Source: Chromohalobacter sarecensis
Lineage (GTDB): Bacteria; Pseudomonadota; Gammaproteobacteria; Pseudomonadales; Halomonadaceae
Direction: 5' to 3'
NCBI RefSeq assembly: GCF_023061135.1
Contig: NZ_JAKGAN010000002.1
Span: forward strand, 186,001-250,000
Length of the DNA: 64,000 bases
Under the pieces are notes generated by a model. That model did not search any database and was not told the origin of the DNA. It worked only from the letters and a program-made list of their open reading frames with translations. Numbering within the stretch: the first letter of the stretch is position 1; each line of letters starts with the position of its first letter. Both the position numbers and the translations under genes were made by a program. Of this stretch, positions 26,484-36,049 are shown piece by piece.

Positions 26484-26601
26484 TAAGACTATCGAGGCAT
26501 CATGTCCTTGCGTATCATGCTAGGTGGTGGATACCACTAGTGGGGGCGCCCCACACGACTTTGAAAGGCTCTGAAAGGACGCATTCACAAGGAGAGGATG
26601 T

Positions 26602-26760
26602 ATGGACATTATCCGCATAATTCTGGCTATTTTGCTGCCGCCCCTGGGGGTTTTCCTGCAGGTCGGTTTCGGGCTGCATTTCTGGCTCAACATTCTGCTG
26701 ACGTTGTTGGGGTATATTCCCGGCATCATTCACGCCGTTTGGATCATCGCCACGCGCTGA
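26602..26760 (+). CDS. YqaE/Pmp3 family small membrane protein, 52 aa
   Basis: Two transmembrane helices make almost the whole protein: IIRIILAILLPPLGVFLQVG and then LNILLTLLGYIPGIIHAVWI, with the family hallmark PPLGVFLQVG and GYIPGIIHA. Pmp3/YqaE (UPF0057) proteins affect membrane potential and salt tolerance in yeast and plants; the bacterial role is little known. AAGGAG lies seven bases before the ATG. A terminator at 26810-26840 follows. The match is convincing despite the small size. Confidence 0.93.
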   Translation: MDIIRIILAILLPPLGVFLQVGFGLHFWLNILLTLLGYIPGIIHAVWIIATR

Positions 26761-26809
26761 CAGAGATGGCGCCGTCGAGAAGACGCCCCTGCCTGACTGT
26801 CACGGAGCA

Positions 26810-26840
26810 ACGAGCCCGCCTAGGCGGGCTCGTCTCGTTT
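26810..26840 (+). terminator. Terminator after the YqaE-like gene
   Basis: ACGAGCCCGCC (26810-26820) and GGCGGGCTCGT (26823-26833) form a long perfect stem with the inner pairs opened by a tight loop, followed by CTCGTTT. It lies 50 bp beyond the yqaE-like stop and ends transcription ahead of fimV. Confidence 0.8.
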
Positions 26841-26920
26841 GGGTAGTGCCTAGTATGAGGTGGCTGGTCAAAAGATATGATAAAACTCCAACCATCGTTG
26901 ACGTCGTTGCTGAGGATTCC

Positions 26921-28717
26921 ATGCTGCGCAAGACTGCCTTGGCATTGTGCCTAGTCGTGATGAGCCCCGTGGCGCTAGGGGTGAGCGTGGGAGCACCGCA
27001 GGTCACCTCGTATCTCAATCAGCCCTTGCGTGCCGAGCTGACCCTATCCGGTGTCGGCGATATCGATCCCCAGCGGCTCAAGGTGCGTCTCGCGGATGAC
27101 GACGCCTTCGAGGCGGCGGGGCTGGACGCAAGAGCACTCAAGATGCCGCTGAATGTCGCGCTATCGCGCGATACCACGCCGCCACGTATCACGATCAGCA
27201 GCCAGGCGTCGGTGGGGCGCGCCTATCTCGAGTTATTGCTGGAGGTGTCATGGCCGCAAGGGCGTATTCAGCAGCCGGTGACACTGCTGTTCGATCCACC
27301 TGGCTACGCCCTGGCGAACCCTGCCGGCGCGCCGCAGGCAGCACAGGGTGCTTCGACGCGAGATGATGCATCGACGCCTTCTCGTGAGACATCTAAGCCC
27401 CAACCTGAGGTGCCGCAGGGCGTTATCGGGACGGCTCGCGAGCGTAGTGACGCGACCTTGCGCCCCGCATCGGGCGGCACATCGTCGATGCAGCGCGAAG
27501 GAGAGCCCGATTCTCGACGTGCGGCCAAGCTGGAGGCGGCGCTGCAAGCACTGCGCGTACGCGTGGCCTATGTCGAGCGGGAGCGTGATGCCCTGGCCGA
27601 GCGTCTCGAAGCGCTTTCGGCGTTACCACCGGTCGACGTGACCGGCGTGACGGCCTTGCTGGCGCAGACGGCATCCGATGCACCGTCGGCATCGTCCGGC
27701 GAGCGGGCAGCATCAACCAGCGACGAAACGCCCCCGAGCGCTGCCCAGCGTGAAGAAACGTCGTCATCCTGGTTGGGGCCATTGCAGGTGGGGCTGCTGA
27801 TCGTGTTGGCGGCATTGCTGGCGCTTTGGGGATGGCAACGTTGGCGTACCGGCCGCGAAGCGACCTACCAGGATATGGCGGCACGCTTGGGGACCGCGCA
27901 GTCCACCGCGAAGGCACGCCCGATCCTAAGCGACGATGATGTACCCGAGACGGCCACCATCGACGAGGCTGATATTTATATCGCCTATGGACGTTATACC
28001 CAGGCGCGCGAATGGCTGCAGGCGCGTCTTGCGGCGCAAGAAAATGCCGAATTACGCCTCAAGTTGTTGTCGGTATTGGGCGAGTTGGGCGAGTTCACCG
28101 CGTTGGAGCGTGAAGCCGAGCGCTTTGCGCCGTCGGTCAGTGATGAAACGCATCGCGAAGCCGCGACACTGGTGACGCATTATCGCCAAGTCGGTGTCGC
28201 GCCGTCTGCTGATGCGCTACGTGAGCCGGCATCCTCCTCCGAGGAAGACTCGCTGTTCGCAGGCGTCTCGGCGCCTGCCGACAATACCGAGCCCGAGACA
28301 CCGCATGATGTGTCCGACGAGGAATCGGAGGCGGTAATGCCGGCCGCGCGTCCCGCCGCGGAGGCCGCGCCGCTCGAGTTCGAGCCGCCTGACGTTCCGG
28401 AGGCGCCAACGCGTCTGGATTATCAGCTTCCTGAGGTGGAGCCGTCGGTGGCGTCCGCGCCTCAAAACGAGTCGCCTGAGTCCTCCCACGATATTGCGCA
28501 TTGGGAGGTCGAGGAAGTGGCGTTCGCACCCCCGCATCTGGATAATAGGCGCGCCGCCGAGACGCCAGCCGACGCGTTGGAGAAAGCGCGGAGCTTGTTG
28601 GCCGCCGAAGGCGAAACCACGCAGGCCAAGGCGCTGCTGCAAGTTGCGTCGCGCGCTGAAGACGACAGCGTCGCACGGGAGGCCAGGGCGCTGATACGCG
28701 AATACGATGGTGCCTGA
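26921..28717 (+). CDS. fimV: FimV family polar landmark / peptidoglycan-associated protein
   Basis: A 598-aa protein in the usual place before truA-trpF. A signal peptide (1-22) and the conserved FimV N-terminal domain (SYLNQPLRAELTLSG, RAYLELLLEVSWPQGR) come first. A coiled coil at about 208-235, a Ser-rich linker and one membrane helix (WLGPLQVGLLIVLAALLAL, about 283-302) follow, and then an acidic cytoplasmic tail with TPR-like repeats and the C-terminal FimV motif (ALEKARSLLAAEGETTQAKA). No LysM motif is visible. FimV organises polar type IV pili and chemosensory machinery. ATG 26921 has GAGGA upstream. Confidence 0.88.
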   Translation: MLRKTALALCLVVMSPVALGVSVGAPQVTSYLNQPLRAELTLSGVGDIDPQRLKVRLADDDAFEAAGLDARALKMPLNVALSRDTTPPRITISSQASVGRAYLELLLEVSWPQGRIQQPVTLLFDPPGYALANPAGAPQAAQGASTRDDASTPSRETSKPQPEVPQGVIGTARERSDATLRPASGGTSSMQREGEPDSRRAAKLEAALQALRVRVAYVERERDALAERLEALSALPPVDVTGVTALLAQTASDAPSASSGERAASTSDETPPSAAQREETSSSWLGPLQVGLLIVLAALLALWGWQRWRTGREATYQDMAARLGTAQSTAKARPILSDDDVPETATIDEADIYIAYGRYTQAREWLQARLAAQENAELRLKLLSVLGELGEFTALEREAERFAPSVSDETHREAATLVTHYRQVGVAPSADALREPASSSEEDSLFAGVSAPADNTEPETPHDVSDEESEAVMPAARPAAEAAPLEFEPPDVPEAPTRLDYQLPEVEPSVASAPQNESPESSHDIAHWEVEEVAFAPPHLDNRRAAETPADALEKARSLLAAEGETTQAKALLQVASRAEDDSVAREARALIREYDGA

Positions 28718-28772
28718 GTGCTATACGTGGGCGCCAGCGTGACATACCCAAGACTCAACGTGACGGATATCG

Positions 28773-29699
28773 ATGGCCTTCTTCGAATTCCAGGATGACC
28801 GACAGCCGCTGGAAGGACGCATCGCACTCGGGGTCGAGTACGATGGTAGTGCATATTGCGGTTGGCAGCGCCTCACCCAAGCGCCTTCGGTGCAGGCAGC
28901 GCTGGAAGCGGCGCTTTCGAAGATCGCCAATACGCCAGTGCAGGTGCTGTGCAGTGGACGCACCGATACCGGCGTGCATGCGACGCGTCAGATTGTGCAC
29001 TTCGACGCGCCGGTGCTCCGCACACAAAAAGCCTGGCTGTTCGGCGCCAATGCCAAGCTGCCGCGCGATGTTGCGGTGCGCTGGGTGGCCCCGGTCGCCG
29101 ATGATTTTCATGCGCGACTTTCGGCCTTGGCGCGGCGCTATCGTTACGTGATCCTCAATCAGCCATCGCGGCCGGTGCTCGAACGCGCCAATGCGACCTG
29201 GTGCCGTGAGCCGCTGGACGCCGAGCGCATGCATGCCGCCGCCCAGGCGTTGATCGGCGAGCACGACTTTTCGAGTTTCCGCGCCGCAGGCTGCCAGTCG
29301 AAAAGCGCCCATCGTCATGTACACTTCATCGAGGTACGACGCTATGGGCAGATGATCGTCATCGATATTCAAGCCAACGCCTTCTTGCATCACATGATTC
29401 GCAATATCGCCGGCGCGCTGGTGGCCGTCGGACGCGGCGATCATCCGACGAGCTATCTTGGAGAGCTGTTGGCGCTGCGTGATCGAACGCAGGGCAATGT
29501 CACGGCGCCGGGGTGTGGGCTGCACTTCGTCGACGTGTATTACGATGAGCGCTTCGAATTGCCCCAAGAGCCGCTCGGCCCGAACTTGCTGGCGTTCATC
29601 GGAGAATGGAGCGGCGAGCGCACGCTGCCGGATAGTGAGTGGGCGCGTGCGCGTCGCCAGCGCCGCGTTTATCCGCCGCGGCGGGAGGTGTCGTCATGA
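28773..29699 (+). CDS. truA: tRNA pseudouridine(38-40) synthase TruA
   Basis: A 308-aa enzyme that isomerises uridines 38-40 in the tRNA anticodon arm. The catalytic Asp is in GRTDTGVHATRQ, and the family blocks RYRYVILN and IDIQANAFLHHMIRNIAGAL are intact. It is somewhat longer than E. coli TruA (270 aa), mainly at both ends. trpF overlaps its stop codon as ATGA, so translation is coupled, a conserved arrangement in pseudomonads and relatives. Confidence 0.96.
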   Translation: MAFFEFQDDRQPLEGRIALGVEYDGSAYCGWQRLTQAPSVQAALEAALSKIANTPVQVLCSGRTDTGVHATRQIVHFDAPVLRTQKAWLFGANAKLPRDVAVRWVAPVADDFHARLSALARRYRYVILNQPSRPVLERANATWCREPLDAERMHAAAQALIGEHDFSSFRAAGCQSKSAHRHVHFIEVRRYGQMIVIDIQANAFLHHMIRNIAGALVAVGRGDHPTSYLGELLALRDRTQGNVTAPGCGLHFVDVYYDERFELPQEPLGPNLLAFIGEWSGERTLPDSEWARARRQRRVYPPRREVSS

Positions 29700-30331
29700 A
29701 GGCGACGATGCAGCGCACACGCGTCAAGATCTGCGGCCTGACGCGTGAAGAAGATATCCAGGTGGCCGTGGCGGCGGGCGCCGATGCGCTGGGCTTCGTG
29801 ATGTGGCCGGGCAGCGCGCGGGCCATCGACGCAGCGCGCCTGGCCCAGCTATCGGCGTGCGTGCCGCCCTTCGTCACGCGGGTGGGGTTGTTCGTCGACC
29901 AGCCCGAGGACGAAATTCGGCGTTGCGCGCGGCATCTGGATTTGGTTCAGTTGCACGGCAGTGAAACCGCCGAGGCATGCGAGCGTCTGGAGGTCCCTTG
30001 GATCAAGGCCTTGCGCATGCGCGACGGGCTTGACCTGCACGCCGAGGCGGCGCGTTATGCCGGTGCGCGCGGCCTGTTGCTGGATGCCTATCGCCCTGGC
30101 GTGCCGGGCGGCACGGGCGAGACCTTCGACTGGTCGCGAATCCCCGCAAACCTGGCGAAACCTGTTATTCTCGCGGGAGGCTTGACGGCAACCAATGTCG
30201 CCGAAGCCATCCAGCGGGTGCGGCCCTATGCCGTTGACGTCTCGGGAGGCGTCGAGGCGGCCAAGGGCGTCAAGGATCCCGCGCGCATCCGGGCATTTCT
30301 GTCCCAAGTGTCCCATACCCAAGCCCTATGA
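29696..30331 (+). CDS. trpF: Phosphoribosylanthranilate isomerase TrpF
   Basis: A 211-aa TIM-barrel enzyme for step three of tryptophan synthesis, an Amadori rearrangement. The general base Cys is in [11 protein letters not shown] and the general acid Asp in [10 protein letters not shown]. The barrel ends with [15 protein letters not shown], the phosphate-binding segment. Its ATG lies in the truA stop. It is a monofunctional enzyme, not fused to TrpC. trpB starts 10 bp after its stop. Confidence 0.96.
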   Translation: MKATMQRTRVKICGLTREEDIQVAVAAGADALGFVMWPGSARAIDAARLAQLSACVPPFVTRVGLFVDQPEDEIRRCARHLDLVQLHGSETAEACERLEVPWIKALRMRDGLDLHAEAARYAGARGLLLDAYRPGVPGGTGETFDWSRIPANLAKPVILAGGLTATNVAEAIQRVRPYAVDVSGGVEAAKGVKDPARIRAFLSQVSHTQAL

Positions 30332-30341
30332 GGTGTCATTC

Positions 30342-31556
30342 GTGACCAAGTTCAGCGACCTGACCCGACTGCCGGACGCCCAAGGCCATTTCGGTCCGTA
30401 CGGTGGCCGGTTCGTCTCGGAGACTCTGAGCTTCGCCCTGGAAGAGCTGGAGAAGGTTTATTTAAGCCTTCGCGACGATGCCGATTTCCAGGCCGAATTC
30501 GATCGTGACCTGGCCCATTACGTGGGCCGCCCGTCTCCCCTTTATCACGCTGAACGATGGTCCAATAAAATCGGTGGCGCGCAGATCTGGCTCAAGCGCG
30601 AAGATCTCAACCATACCGGCGCCCACAAGGTGAACAACACCATCGGCCAGGCGTTGCTCGCCAAGAAGAGCGGCAAGCCGCGCGTCATCGCCGAGACCGG
30701 TGCCGGGCAACATGGCGTGGCCACCGCTACTGTGGCCGCGCGTCTGGGCCTCAAGTGCGAGATCTACATGGGCGCCGAAGATGTTGAGCGTCAAAAGCTC
30801 AACGTCTATCGCATGCGTCTGCTGGGAGCCGAAGTGCACCCGGTCGAGTCCGGATCGCGGACCCTCAAGGACGCCATGAACGAGGCGCTGCGCGACTGGG
30901 TGACCAATGTCGACGACACCTTCTATATCATTGGCACCGTGGCGGGGCCGCATCCCTATCCCGCCATGGTCCGCGATTTTACTTCGGTGATCGGTCGTGA
31001 GGCCCGCGAGCAGAGTCTGGCGCAGATCGGCCGCTTGCCCGATGCCCTGGTGGCCTGCGTGGGCGGCGGTTCCAACGCCATCGGTCTGTTCTATCCGTTC
31101 CTCGAGGACGATGAGGTGGCCATGGTCGGCGTCGAGGCCGGTGGCGACGGTGTCGAAACCGGACGTCACGCCGCGCCGTTGACTGCCAATGCGCCCAGCG
31201 GCGTGCTGCATGGCAACCGTACCTATTTGATGTCCGACGCCAGCGGACAGGTGTCGGATACGCACTCGATCTCCGCCGGTCTCGACTATCCCGGCGTCGG
31301 CCCCGAGCACGCGCTGTGGAAAGATGTCGGGCGTGTCAGCTACGTGGCCGCCAACGACGATGCAGTGCTCGAGGCGTTTCGTGAGCTGACGCGCATCGAA
31401 GGCATCATGCCCGCCCTGGAAACGGCTCATGCGCTGGCCCATGCCAAGGTAATGGCAGCTACCATGCGCCCCAATCAGCATATTGTCGTCAATCTTTCCG
31501 GGCGCGGTGACAAGGACATTCACACGGTGGCCAAGCTCGACGGTCTGGAATTCTGA
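30342..31556 (+). CDS. trpB: Tryptophan synthase beta subunit
   Basis: A 404-aa PLP enzyme that condenses indole with serine. The PLP lysine is in [14 protein letters not shown], and [13 protein letters not shown] binds the phosphate. The start is a GTG at 30342 ([19 protein letters not shown]) with GAGGTG upstream; no ATG start fits. It is followed 2 bp later by trpA, and the two subunits form the alpha2beta2 channelled complex. Confidence 0.97.
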   Translation: MTKFSDLTRLPDAQGHFGPYGGRFVSETLSFALEELEKVYLSLRDDADFQAEFDRDLAHYVGRPSPLYHAERWSNKIGGAQIWLKREDLNHTGAHKVNNTIGQALLAKKSGKPRVIAETGAGQHGVATATVAARLGLKCEIYMGAEDVERQKLNVYRMRLLGAEVHPVESGSRTLKDAMNEALRDWVTNVDDTFYIIGTVAGPHPYPAMVRDFTSVIGREAREQSLAQIGRLPDALVACVGGGSNAIGLFYPFLEDDEVAMVGVEAGGDGVETGRHAAPLTANAPSGVLHGNRTYLMSDASGQVSDTHSISAGLDYPGVGPEHALWKDVGRVSYVAANDDAVLEAFRELTRIEGIMPALETAHALAHAKVMAATMRPNQHIVVNLSGRGDKDIHTVAKLDGLEF

Positions 31557-31558
31557 GC

Positions 31559-32368
31559 ATGACTATGAATCGCATCGATCAACGTTTCGCGGCGCTCAAG
31601 GATCAGTCTCGCTGCGCCCTGATTCCGTATATCACCGCCGGCGACCCTGCGCCGCAACATACCGTCGGTTTCATGCACGCCTGCGTCGAGGCGGGGGCCG
31701 ATGTGCTGGAGCTGGGTGTGCCGTTTTCCGATCCCATGGCGGATGGGCCGGTGATCCAGAAGGCCTGCGAACGTGCGCTCAAGCATGGCACGCGCTTGGC
31801 CGACGTGCTCGACATGGTCGCGTCGTTTCGCGAGACTGACCAGACAACGCCGGTGGTGTTGATGGGGTATGTCAATCCCGTGGAGCGCATGGGGTACGAG
31901 ACGTTCGTCCGGCGCGCGCGCGATGTGGGCGTCGACGGCGTCTTGATGGTCGACATGCCGCCTGAGGAAGGGGCCGAGGTTGCGCCGCTGTTCGCCGAGC
32001 ACGGCCTGCAGTCGATCTTCCTGCTGGCCCCTACCACCTCATCCGCCCGGGCCGCTACAATATGTGCGCACGGCGAAGGTTATTTGTACTATGTATCACT
32101 CAAGGGGGTGACGGGTGCCGCCTCGCTGGATGTCGAGGCCGTGGCGCGTCAGTTGGCGCCGCTACGCGAGATGACCGATTTGCCGTTATGTGTCGGCTTC
32201 GGCATTCGCGATGGCGAGACCGCCGCGGCGGTCGGTCGAGTGGCCGATGGCGTCATCGTCGGCAGTGCGCTGGTATCGCGTATTGCCGAAAACGCCGAAC
32301 GTCCCGAGGCCATACCCGCGGCGCTCAAGGCCGTGCTTGGCGACATGCGTGATGCACTGGATCGCTGA
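31559..32368 (+). CDS. trpA: Tryptophan synthase alpha subunit
   Basis: A 269-aa TIM barrel that cleaves indole-3-glycerol phosphate. The catalytic Glu is in [20 protein letters not shown] together with the conserved Asp ([13 protein letters not shown]). The phosphate-binding GFGIRDGET and [10 protein letters not shown] are present. It starts 2 bp after trpB. trpE/G/D/C are not in the window, so the pathway genes are split, as in pseudomonads. A 90-bp gap separates it from accD. Confidence 0.97.
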   Translation: MTMNRIDQRFAALKDQSRCALIPYITAGDPAPQHTVGFMHACVEAGADVLELGVPFSDPMADGPVIQKACERALKHGTRLADVLDMVASFRETDQTTPVVLMGYVNPVERMGYETFVRRARDVGVDGVLMVDMPPEEGAEVAPLFAEHGLQSIFLLAPTTSSARAATICAHGEGYLYYVSLKGVTGAASLDVEAVARQLAPLREMTDLPLCVGFGIRDGETAAAVGRVADGVIVGSALVSRIAENAERPEAIPAALKAVLGDMRDALDR

Positions 32369-32458
32369 GGTGGCCATGCGAGCCCCCTTTATTCGCTGTA
32401 TCGGGCCACGGACGTGGCTCGATGCGTCAGACAAGCAACATGGAAGCGTCTCAGAACC

Positions 32459-33391
32459 ATGAGCTGGCTAGACAAAATTGTGCCGTCGATGAGCCGTACC
32501 CAGCGAACCGATCGCCGGAAAAGCGTGCCGGATGGCCTGTGGCGTAAGTGCCCCAATTGCGAAGCAGTGCTCTATCTTCCCGAGTTGGAGCGCCATCAGA
32601 GCGTGTGCCCCAAGTGCGATCATCATCTGCGCCTGACAGCACGCAAACGACTCAACTGGTTTCTGGATACGGAAGGCCGCGAGGAAATTGCCGCCGACCT
32701 GCAGCCCAGTGATCGACTCAAGTTCCGCGACTCCAAGAAGTACAAGGATCGTTTGGCGGCGGCCCAGAAAGCTACCGACGAAAACGATGCCTTGATCGCC
32801 ATGCGCGGCAAGCTCGATGGTCTGCCGGTGGTTGCGGTGGCATTCGAATTTAGCTTCATGGGCGGTTCCATGGGGGCCGTGGTGGGCGAGAAGTTCGTGC
32901 GTGCCGCGTCTCAAGCGCTGGAAGAGGGTGTCCCGCTGGTGTGCTTCGCCGCGTCCGGCGGTGCCCGCATGCAGGAAGCGCTTTTCTCGCTGATGCAGAT
33001 GGCCAAGACATCTGCGGCCCTGGAAAAGCTCAAGCAGGCGGGTGTGCCGTATATTTCAGTGTTGACCGACCCTGTCTTCGGCGGCGTGTCGGCGTCACTG
33101 GCGATGTTGGGCGATCTCAATGTCGCCGAACCCAACGCCCTGATCGGGTTCGCCGGGCCACGCGTCATCGAGCAAACCGTGCGCGAGCAATTGCCGGAAG
33201 GCTTCCAGCGCAGCGAGTTCCTGCTTGATCATGGCACCGTGGACATGATCGTGCATCGTCATGACATGCGTGAGCGTCTGGGCGGTGTCATGCGCAAGCT
33301 GACGCACCAATCGCGTCTCGGCCAAGATAGCGAGGACGACGAAGCGTCGGCTCAGGCCACACTGGACGAGTTCTCCCGGACCGATCACTGA
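32459..33391 (+). CDS. accD: Acetyl-CoA carboxylase, carboxyltransferase beta subunit
   Basis: A 310-aa subunit that with AccA transfers CO2 from biotin to acetyl-CoA, the first step of fatty-acid synthesis. The zinc ribbon is C31, C34, C50 and C53 (CPNC and CPKC). The crotonase-like core has [14 protein letters not shown] and [21 protein letters not shown], which form the oxyanion hole. ATG 32459 is the conserved MSWLDKI start. folC begins at the next base after its stop. Confidence 0.97.
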   Translation: MSWLDKIVPSMSRTQRTDRRKSVPDGLWRKCPNCEAVLYLPELERHQSVCPKCDHHLRLTARKRLNWFLDTEGREEIAADLQPSDRLKFRDSKKYKDRLAAAQKATDENDALIAMRGKLDGLPVVAVAFEFSFMGGSMGAVVGEKFVRAASQALEEGVPLVCFAASGGARMQEALFSLMQMAKTSAALEKLKQAGVPYISVLTDPVFGGVSASLAMLGDLNVAEPNALIGFAGPRVIEQTVREQLPEGFQRSEFLLDHGTVDMIVHRHDMRERLGGVMRKLTHQSRLGQDSEDDEASAQATLDEFSRTDH

Positions 33392-34693
33392 ATGGCTGAT
33401 ACGACCACTCTGGAAGCTTGGCTGGCGCGTCTTGAGCGCCAGCATCCCGTTGCCATCGATCTGGGGCTCGAGCGGGTCTCTGCAGTCGCTGCGCGCCTGG
33501 GTCTCAAGACTAGAGCGCTGGCGGGGCGTGTCATCACCGTGGCCGGCACCAACGGCAAGGGCTCGACCGTGGCCATGCTCGATGCACTGGCACGCGAGCA
33601 TGGTTGGCGAAGCGCCGCTTATACATCACCGCATCTACAGCGTTACAACGAGCGCCTGTGCTTCAATGGCCAAGAGGCCGATGATGCCGCCCTGGTCGAG
33701 GCCTTCGAGGCCGTTGAAGCGGCGCGCCTTGCGGATAAAGAGATCAGCCTTACCTACTTTGAAGTTGGCACTTTGGCCGCCTTGTGGCTGATTAGGCGCG
33801 AGCAACCCGATGTGGCGTTGCTCGAGGTGGGGCTGGGCGGACGGCTGGACGCGGTCAATGTCGTCGACCCGGATGTGGCGGTGGTGACGACCGTCGCTCA
33901 GGATCATGCGGCCTTTCTAGGCACCCATCTCGAGACCATCGGCCAGGAAAAGGCGGGCATCATGCGTTCGGGGCGTCCGGCGGTGCTGGGGAGTACCGCC
34001 TTACCGGCGAGTGTGCGTCAGCATGCCGAGAGCCTGGCGGCACCAGTATTCGCACTGGGCGAACGTTTCGACTGGCAAGCCGCAGCCGATGGCTGGCAAT
34101 GGCAGGGCGAAACCGCTACCGGTGAGCCCCTGACGCTGCGTGCGCTTCCCGATCCTGGTCTGCCACTGGATAATGCCGCGACGGCATTGCAGGCACTGAT
34201 GCTGGCCGGTATGTCTCTGGAGGAATCGGCGTGCCAGCGGGCCTTGGGTCGCGCCGTCCTGACCGGTCGGCTGCAATGGCAGGGCCCCTGGTGTCTGGAT
34301 GTCGGCCATAATCCGCATGCCGCCGCTTATGTTGCCACCTACTTGGCGCAGCGCCCGCCGCGCGGACGACGTTTTTGTCTGCTGGGCATGCTGGCCGACA
34401 AGGACGCCAAGGGCGTGATCGAAGCGCTGGCGCCGCAGGTCGATGCGTGGGTGCCGGTGTCGTTGAGCGGTGATCGCGCGCGCGACGCCGAGCAGTTGGC
34501 GGCCTTTCTTGGCGCGTGCGACGCTCATGTGATGCATTGCGCCGCGTCGCCGGACGCTGGCGTACGCTGGTTGCACACCAATATGGACAATGGCGACGAG
34601 GTGCTGGTCTGCGGCTCGTTCTGGACCGTCGCCGAGGCTTTGACCACCCTGGAGGCACTCGGGATCGTGGCGAGCCCAAGGAGTGTGTCATGA
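33392..34693 (+). CDS. folC: Bifunctional folylpolyglutamate / dihydrofolate synthase
   Basis: A 433-aa Mur-ligase-type enzyme that joins glutamate to dihydropteroate and then extends folates. The ATP loop is TVAGTNGKGSTVAML, the omega-loop region is YTSPHLQRYNERL, and the ligase core is VALLEVGLGGRLDAVN; the C-terminal domain has DVGHNPHAAAYVA. Its start codon touches the accD stop (TGAATG). dedD overlaps its end by 4 bp. Confidence 0.95.
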   Translation: MADTTTLEAWLARLERQHPVAIDLGLERVSAVAARLGLKTRALAGRVITVAGTNGKGSTVAMLDALAREHGWRSAAYTSPHLQRYNERLCFNGQEADDAALVEAFEAVEAARLADKEISLTYFEVGTLAALWLIRREQPDVALLEVGLGGRLDAVNVVDPDVAVVTTVAQDHAAFLGTHLETIGQEKAGIMRSGRPAVLGSTALPASVRQHAESLAAPVFALGERFDWQAAADGWQWQGETATGEPLTLRALPDPGLPLDNAATALQALMLAGMSLEESACQRALGRAVLTGRLQWQGPWCLDVGHNPHAAAYVATYLAQRPPRGRRFCLLGMLADKDAKGVIEALAPQVDAWVPVSLSGDRARDAEQLAAFLGACDAHVMHCAASPDAGVRWLHTNMDNGDEVLVCGSFWTVAEALTTLEALGIVASPRSVS

Positions 34694-35367
34694 AATATGG
34701 AATGCGTGAGCGTATCAGTGGCGCGATCATTCTCGTCGCGTTGGCGGTGATTTTCCTCCCCATGCTGCTCGATGAGCCGACGCCGCGCGGCGAGCGCCCC
34801 GAACCGGTACTGACCATTGAACAGCCGATTCCCGTGGATCAGCGCGATGTCGCTTCACCCGAGCCGCCGGCGAATCTCGAAGGCGATACGGGCGATGACA
34901 GGGTTGTCGAGCCGGCGACCGGGTCCCAGCTCGGTCAACCCGACGCTGGTGCTTCTTCGCCAACTGTGTCTTCGCCGCCAGCGACGCCCGATGACGGTGA
35001 AGCATCCGGCGAGGCGGAATCCACGAACGACGATCCCATTGCCGCCATTGCCGAGCAGTCTTCTTCTTCAACAGCGCAAGAGGAGAGCGACGGCAACAGC
35101 GAAGCGTCTTCAACGTCCGGTGCGCCCCAGGCTCAAGGTGGCTGGGCGGTCCAGGTCGGCAGCTTCGGCCAGCCGGACAATGCCCAACGGCTCGTCGAAA
35201 AGCTCAAATCGCAAGGTTTCGATGCCTACCAGCGCCCCCGGGATAATGATCTGACGACGGTGTACGTCGGTCCGTTCGAATCCTCCGATGAAGGTGAGCG
35301 CGTGCGCACCGAGCTCAAAGAAGAGGTCAATATCCAGGGGCTCTTGATTCGCGTGCGGGAGGAGTGA
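34690..35367 (+). CDS. dedD: SPOR-domain protein, DedD-like
   Basis: A 225-aa protein with a short cytoplasmic start, one membrane helix (about 9-27), a disordered acidic, Ser- and Pro-rich periplasmic linker, and a C-terminal SPOR domain (about 150-225: GGWAVQVGSFGQPDNAQRL). SPOR domains bind denuded septal peptidoglycan, so it probably localises to the division site. It sits in the usual folC-dedD-cvpA-purF order. The start overlaps the folC stop as ATGA, and cvpA starts at its stop. Confidence 0.9.
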   Translation: MKYGMRERISGAIILVALAVIFLPMLLDEPTPRGERPEPVLTIEQPIPVDQRDVASPEPPANLEGDTGDDRVVEPATGSQLGQPDAGASSPTVSSPPATPDDGEASGEAESTNDDPIAAIAEQSSSSTAQEESDGNSEASSTSGAPQAQGGWAVQVGSFGQPDNAQRLVEKLKSQGFDAYQRPRDNDLTTVYVGPFESSDEGERVRTELKEEVNIQGLLIRVREE

Positions 35368-35963
35368 TGACGCTGACCTGGCTCGACTGGGCCTTCCTGG
35401 CGGTATTGACCGTCTCCATGTTGGCCGGTTTCATGCGGGGTCTGGTGCGCGAAGCATTAGGGTTGGCGGCTTGGGTGGCGGCATTGTTGGGCGCGCGAAT
35501 GTTCGCCCCGGCGGTAGCCGAAATGATGTCGCCCTATATCGATCATCCCGAAATTCGCCTGGTGCTCGGCTTCGTGCTGGTCATCTTCGTCATCGTCATG
35601 CTCTGCGGGTTCTTGATCCGCATGATCAACGCCGCCATCGAATGGGTCGGCATGGGGTTTTTCAACCGTGTCGCCGGTGCGACGTTCGGTGCCGCGCGGG
35701 GTGCCTTGATTCTGGTGCTGGCGACGGTCATCTTGACATTGACGCCCTTGTCGGGGATCGCCGCATGGCAGAATGCGCAGCTGCGCCCGGCCTTCGAGCA
35801 ACTGCGCGACTGGTCGGTGGACCGCCTGGAGGCGTGGGAAATCGACACCTCGGGCGCCGAACGTGCCTTGCGCGACACGGGCCGCGAGGCCGCCGGTCAA
35901 GCGCTGGAAACATCGCCCGAGGTACCTGCATCGAGTACATCATCGGAGACGACGGCGCCCTGA
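35367..35963 (+). CDS. cvpA: CvpA family membrane protein
   Basis: A 198-aa protein with four predicted membrane helices, beginning TWLDWAFLAVLTVSMLAGF and including GLVREALGLAAWVAALLGA, both typical of CvpA. The gene is known for colicin V production and envelope stress tolerance in enterobacteria. The C-terminal 35 residues are a polar, Ser- and Thr-rich tail. ATG 35367 overlaps the dedD stop by one base; a GTG at 35364 is a possible alternative. purF is 86 bp downstream, past a hairpin. Confidence 0.9.
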   Translation: MTLTWLDWAFLAVLTVSMLAGFMRGLVREALGLAAWVAALLGARMFAPAVAEMMSPYIDHPEIRLVLGFVLVIFVIVMLCGFLIRMINAAIEWVGMGFFNRVAGATFGAARGALILVLATVILTLTPLSGIAAWQNAQLRPAFEQLRDWSVDRLEAWEIDTSGAERALRDTGREAAGQALETSPEVPASSTSSETTAP

Positions 35964-35995
35964 AAAAGCGCCTCGATGCGTGACAGGTTTCAATC

Positions 35996-36020
35996 GCGAG
36001 CGGCGTTCATCGCCGCTTGC
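35996..36020 (+). other. Hairpin in the cvpA-purF gap
   Basis: GCGAGCGGCG (35996-36005) pairs with CGCCGCTTGC (36011-36020) around a 5-nt loop with one mismatch. No T run follows, so it is unlikely to terminate fully. It may stabilise purF mRNA or tune transcription into purF, whose start is 30 bp downstream. Confidence 0.45.
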
Positions 36021-36049
36021 TACTCTCAAGGCAAGCGAGGAAAGGCACA

